From contig NZ_CP065512.1 of assembly GCF_022811925.1 (NCBI RefSeq), positions 124,001-188,000 on the forward strand: a DNA stretch of 64,000 nt, read 5' to 3'. Each line of letters opens with the position of its first letter. Position 1 is the stretch's first letter. The position numbers and the translations under genes were made by a program. Of this stretch, positions 60,931 through 64,000 are shown in pieces. This DNA is from Cytobacillus oceanisediminis (GTDB lineage: Bacteria > Bacillota > Bacilli > Bacillales > Cytobacillaceae). The notes under the pieces are model-generated. The model saw nothing but the letters and a program-made list of their open reading frames with translations. It was not told where the DNA came from and searched no databases.

Positions 60931-63615
60931 TTAATTATCTAGCACCTCACAGAGGAAAGTTGCCCTTCCTAAAACGTCCGCTCCCGTTATCGTAACGGTT
61001 TTGACTCCTGTATGGGCTGCATTCCATACAGCGTCAGCTTGCCCATCAGCACCTACACGATACCAGTTAAAGCGGTGTGATTCTATCGTTGCTGTTATAT
61101 CTTCGGATCCTTTGTAGACCTTTGGCTCAAGGATTGTGGAAACGACACCGTTTTTGAAGGCAATGCCATTGGAACTGATTATCTCAACTCGATAAGGAAT
61201 CCGCCCTTCCATCTCTTCACGCAACTCATCTGGGCTGTATCCATCAGCAAAATTAGTCCCTGGTCCGACTTCAACATATCGCGCTTTGATGGTTCCTGCT
61301 ACAATCTTATCGGCATTTAGGGATTTAATATGACCATCATCAATGACAGCTTGATCAATTTCTGCTGAGCCAATGGCGGCATTACCAATCATGGCCCTTA
61401 AAATGGCTGCGTCTGCAATGACTCCACTCTCGGCGGTGATCGTCTTTGCTACCAACTCATTTGCTGAAATTGAGTTTGCCATAATTTCATTTCCCGTAAT
61501 CGTCTTCGATGCAATCTCCCTGGCTGTAATCGAATCCATAACAAGCCTATCACCGGTTATCGTGTTTGCATGAATGTGTTTGCTGCCATCCACGGCGGCT
61601 TCAGCGATTTTCGGATTCGTTATGGCACCATCAGTTATTCCTTCAGAATAAACCCCCTTTTCATCATAGAGAACGGTCACTCCGTCAGCGCCACGGACAC
61701 GCAAACCATATAAGGTCCCATCCGCATTTACATCACCAATAGATATACGTTCGATAGGGACTGTCTGATCATCAAAAACTTGCAATCTATTTCCAGTGAT
61801 TCTTAGATGTCCATTATCGCCCTGCAAGGTTACAAGCGCAGTATCTATGATACCTGCAACAATCTTGTTAGCTACTAAACTCACAATCTTTGCATCTGTG
61901 ATACTTCCATCGGCAATCTGTGTTGAACCTACCGTACTCCTTTCGATTATAGCCCCATCAATAAAGGCTCTTTGAATATTTGCGTTAATGGCATCAATAA
62001 CGGCGGTTTCAATATGCTGTGAAGTAAGTGCGCCAATTGCCGCCTGGTCAATGACAGCTTGTCCAATAGCTGCGTTTTCAGCATATAAATTGATTGCGTC
62101 CACAACGCTTGATTGAATGTGCTCTGCTGTAAGCTCACCTATCTTGGCCACGTCAATTTCGGCAGTGCCGATATAGGCATTAATTGCTTCAACAACATTA
62201 GCCTTAAGAACATCAATGCTCATGCTTCCACTTTTAATGGAACTGGCATCGATATAATCAATGACTCCCCCATGGATAAAGTCATTTCCTGCAACAGCGT
62301 CAAAACCCGCTCCAGGATTCTTTTGATATGCCGCAGGGGAATTGTTAATGGCACGCACCACAACGTCCTTGATGGTCTCTGGATTTGAACCATCCCCGCT
62401 CAATCCGTCAATCTTTGAATAGTGAATGAGGTGACCGTTTGTGTCATCATTGATCGCGGAAACAATTCGGCTGGTGACGCCGTTTGTGTAGTCGGCACTC
62501 TCCAATTCCACTGCAGTTCCAGGAATCTGCTTCTCATGCCAAGTGTAGATTAAGGGGTTAAGTCCTACCCCTTCAACTGCACATTGATTATTCACTTTGT
62601 CAAATACAATCTTGCCCTTGGCAAAGGAGCGCTCAACTTTCGTGGTGTCTTCAACATAGATAGGAGTTTCTGCCTTCCATTTACCCAGCTCGAACCCGTG
62701 GAGGTATCGCTCAACCTTTTCATTGAGGGAATAGCGGCTTTTAGGTGCAAGGCTGTATCCGTCAAAGTTATACAAGGTGGATAGCATTTTCCCGTATAAA
62801 TAGAGTAGCCTATTATCATTTACAATATCCGCAGTATCTTCCACAAATATGGAAATCCCTTTTTCTTGCTGGGCTTTATTAAGCTGGAGGACTTTTGAAG
62901 AAATAATGGAAGGGTCATTTTTTATTCCGTCTGTAACAAACACATTTCGGGAAAGGTAGATGTCACCTTCAAAAATGCTGAGCTCTTGCTGATAGGGGTT
63001 TTTCGAGTGGGGTTTGTTCATGACGTTTGTTTCAATGTCACCGGTTAGAATGGCAACCAGCATGCGGCTATGGATATATTGAAGGAGGTGATTTTGAGTA
63101 TTGCGATCCAGTCCGCTTTCAAATCCAAAACTATCTAGAAAGATTCCATGGAAACCCTTTGCCTTGAACCAATCGATCTCATATTCAGCAGCACTGACAG
63201 TGAGATTGGCGCAGTCAACTATTCCATAAAGCCGCGTCCCGCTCTTCTTTACTTCATTGAGAAAAAAGTCAAATGAGGATGATTCTTCTTTTCGGAGGAT
63301 TACATGGGGGATATAGCTGAATGCACTAATTCTTTTTTCTATCGAATCGTATGTGTTTATTGAGGCTCCGGTGTAGTTGATGAACATCGGGCTTCCAAAG
63401 TCATTTACATCTGCTTTATCTGCCTTAGTTTTTAGGGAACTGGAAATGCTTTGGTCCAATTCTTCAATTCCCATGACCTGTTCAATTCTTTCGATGGATT
63501 CCTGCAGCTCATTCACATCTTCTGCAACTACATAATCGCCATTAGGGTCACCATCATAAGATGCATTTCTTTTCCTTACAAACTTGGAAAACAGCAAAGG
63601 AAAATTAAATTTCAT
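60931..63615 (-). CDS. Tail protein with TIM-barrel-like and beta-helix repeats
   Basis: 894 residues after AAGGTGAG. A short helical N terminus, then residues 80-330 resemble a TIM-barrel glycosidase-like fold (GTRLYGIVDCANL, GFHGIFLDSFGFESGL, DIYLSRNVFVTDGI). From about 420 to 750 there are pentapeptide/beta-helix-like repeats (AVIDAINANIQRAFIDGAII, ITGNEIMANSISANELV). The C-terminal domain is shared with the 59105 product. Likely polysaccharide-interacting tail or receptor-binding protein. Confidence 0.72.
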   Translation of the reverse strand: MKFNFPLLFSKFVRKRNASYDGDPNGDYVVAEDVNELQESIERIEQVMGIEELDQSISSSLKTKADKADVNDFGSPMFINYTGASINTYDSIEKRISAFSYIPHVILRKEESSSFDFFLNEVKKSGTRLYGIVDCANLTVSAAEYEIDWFKAKGFHGIFLDSFGFESGLDRNTQNHLLQYIHSRMLVAILTGDIETNVMNKPHSKNPYQQELSIFEGDIYLSRNVFVTDGIKNDPSIISSKVLQLNKAQQEKGISIFVEDTADIVNDNRLLYLYGKMLSTLYNFDGYSLAPKSRYSLNEKVERYLHGFELGKWKAETPIYVEDTTKVERSFAKGKIVFDKVNNQCAVEGVGLNPLIYTWHEKQIPGTAVELESADYTNGVTSRIVSAINDDTNGHLIHYSKIDGLSGDGSNPETIKDVVVRAINNSPAAYQKNPGAGFDAVAGNDFIHGGVIDYIDASSIKSGSMSIDVLKANVVEAINAYIGTAEIDVAKIGELTAEHIQSSVVDAINLYAENAAIGQAVIDQAAIGALTSQHIETAVIDAINANIQRAFIDGAIIERSTVGSTQIADGSITDAKIVSLVANKIVAGIIDTALVTLQGDNGHLRITGNRLQVFDDQTVPIERISIGDVNADGTLYGLRVRGADGVTVLYDEKGVYSEGITDGAITNPKIAEAAVDGSKHIHANTITGDRLVMDSITAREIASKTITGNEIMANSISANELVAKTITAESGVIADAAILRAMIGNAAIGSAEIDQAVIDDGHIKSLNADKIVAGTIKARYVEVGPGTNFADGYSPDELREEMEGRIPYRVEIISSNGIAFKNGVVSTILEPKVYKGSEDITATIESHRFNWYRVGADGQADAVWNAAHTGVKTVTITGADVLGRATFLCEVLDN

Positions 63616-63705
63616 TTGGTACTCACCTTCTTTTTCATGGTATGTCTCTTTATAACCATTTACTTTGAATTTTTTCCATAATAAAGAGGAGCGGAATGCC
63701 CGCCC

Positions 63706-63903
63706 CTAGTAATTACTGCCTTTTTTAGGCTGCTTTTCGATGATGCCGTTGCGGCCATCATATTTTACCCATTTCCGGAGGTTTTCATCGTAAACTTCTA
63801 TTTCAAAATGGGTCAGATTGGGGTCATCAACATAACTCCATTGAAGATGGGTCTTGCCAGTTTCCTGCTCAAAATACTGGAATATTCCTAATGGAAAATT
63901 CAT
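63706..63903 (-). CDS. Small tail-associated protein
   Basis: 65 residues after AAGGGAGTGAGGC. A beta pattern with aromatic strands (TGKTHLQWSYVDDPNLTHFE), similar to a fibronectin III edge. First gene seen of the minus-strand late module. Function unknown. Confidence 0.5.
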   Translation of the reverse strand: MNFPLGIFQYFEQETGKTHLQWSYVDDPNLTHFEIEVYDENLRKWVKYDGRNGIIEKQPKKGSNY

Positions 63904-63964
63904 GCCTGCCTCACTCCCTTGTGTTAGAATTGTCCTATATATTTAAGAAAGAAGGTTAATAGAG

Positions 63965-64000
63965 TTGAAAAAAATTGATGTGATATATAAATTGCTCCAG
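63965..64000 (+). CDS. 5' end of a plus-strand gene
   Basis: TTG at 63965 opens MKKIDVIYKLLQ, the end of the window. AGAAGGTTAA precedes it, and TATATT (about 63,935) could be its -10. The start resembles HTH regulators or small phage genes, but too little is seen. Confidence 0.45.
   Translation, partial: MKKIDVIYKLLQ

Noticed and set aside
49918..63615. Diversity-generating retroelement acting on the fibre genes
   Set aside because: No reverse transcriptase, template repeat or adenine-biased variable region seen.
1..64000. CRISPR array, tRNA or rRNA genes
   Set aside because: No regularly spaced direct repeats of CRISPR size, and no tRNA or rRNA signature noticed on reading both strands.

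Overview
This 64 kb window looks like part of a large temperate bacteriophage or phage-plasmid of a Bacillaceae (Firmicutes) host. The evidence is strong AGGAGG-type ribosome binding sites with frequent GTG/TTG starts, SPbeta-like and Bacillus-type families (YoqV-like ATP ligase, RTP, AbrB, CBO0543, DUF6094, DUF6573), Bacillus-style SOS boxes and a long phage tail module. No capsid, terminase, rRNA, tRNA or CRISPR is seen, so this is only part of the element.

Layout. 1-12.8 kb is mainly plus strand: an intracellular subtilisin-like protease, a membrane Mrr-like nuclease, a DUF6094 methyltransferase next to a 1049-residue SNF2-type helicase, a DNA ligase, an NlpC/P60-LysM cell wall hydrolase, a Myb-like DNA-binding protein, a secreted matrixin operon and a lipoprotein. 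12.8-39.2 kb is of mixed strand. It carries a replication terminator protein (RTP) homologue, XRE regulators (one frameshifted), a DndB-like protein, a XerS-like tyrosine recombinase, a B12-dependent ribonucleotide reductase, a MazG-like protein, a type I toxin locus, ArdC, a GIY-YIG protein, an SOS-box-controlled minus-strand operon, a GNAT/Mom-like protein and a second methyltransferase. 39.2-63.9 kb is one minus-strand late module of tail, baseplate and fibre genes, including a 3034-residue fibre.

Main result. The rtp-like gene at 12,997 is preceded by an 18-base sequence matching the B site of Bacillus subtilis Ter at 16 of 18 positions (consensus recalled from memory). A second site with a 17 of 18 match lies at 39,159 in the opposite orientation. 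The two share an identical 20-mer. With the known RTP-Ter polarity they make a fork trap enclosing 12.8-39.2 kb. This agrees with gene direction: plus-strand genes dominate to the left and minus-strand genes to the right. The XerS-like recombinase lies inside the trap, as expected for dimer resolution in the terminus of a circular replicon. I infer that the window contains the replication terminus of a circular phage-plasmid, with its origin outside the window.

Other points of interest: two likely LexA/DinR boxes (recombinase and 36.7 kb operon), a holin-like type I toxin plus a separate antitoxin-like small RNA 8 kb away, a palindromic operator repeated before two genes, several micropeptide genes, and several orphan terminators that suggest attenuated leaders or small RNAs.
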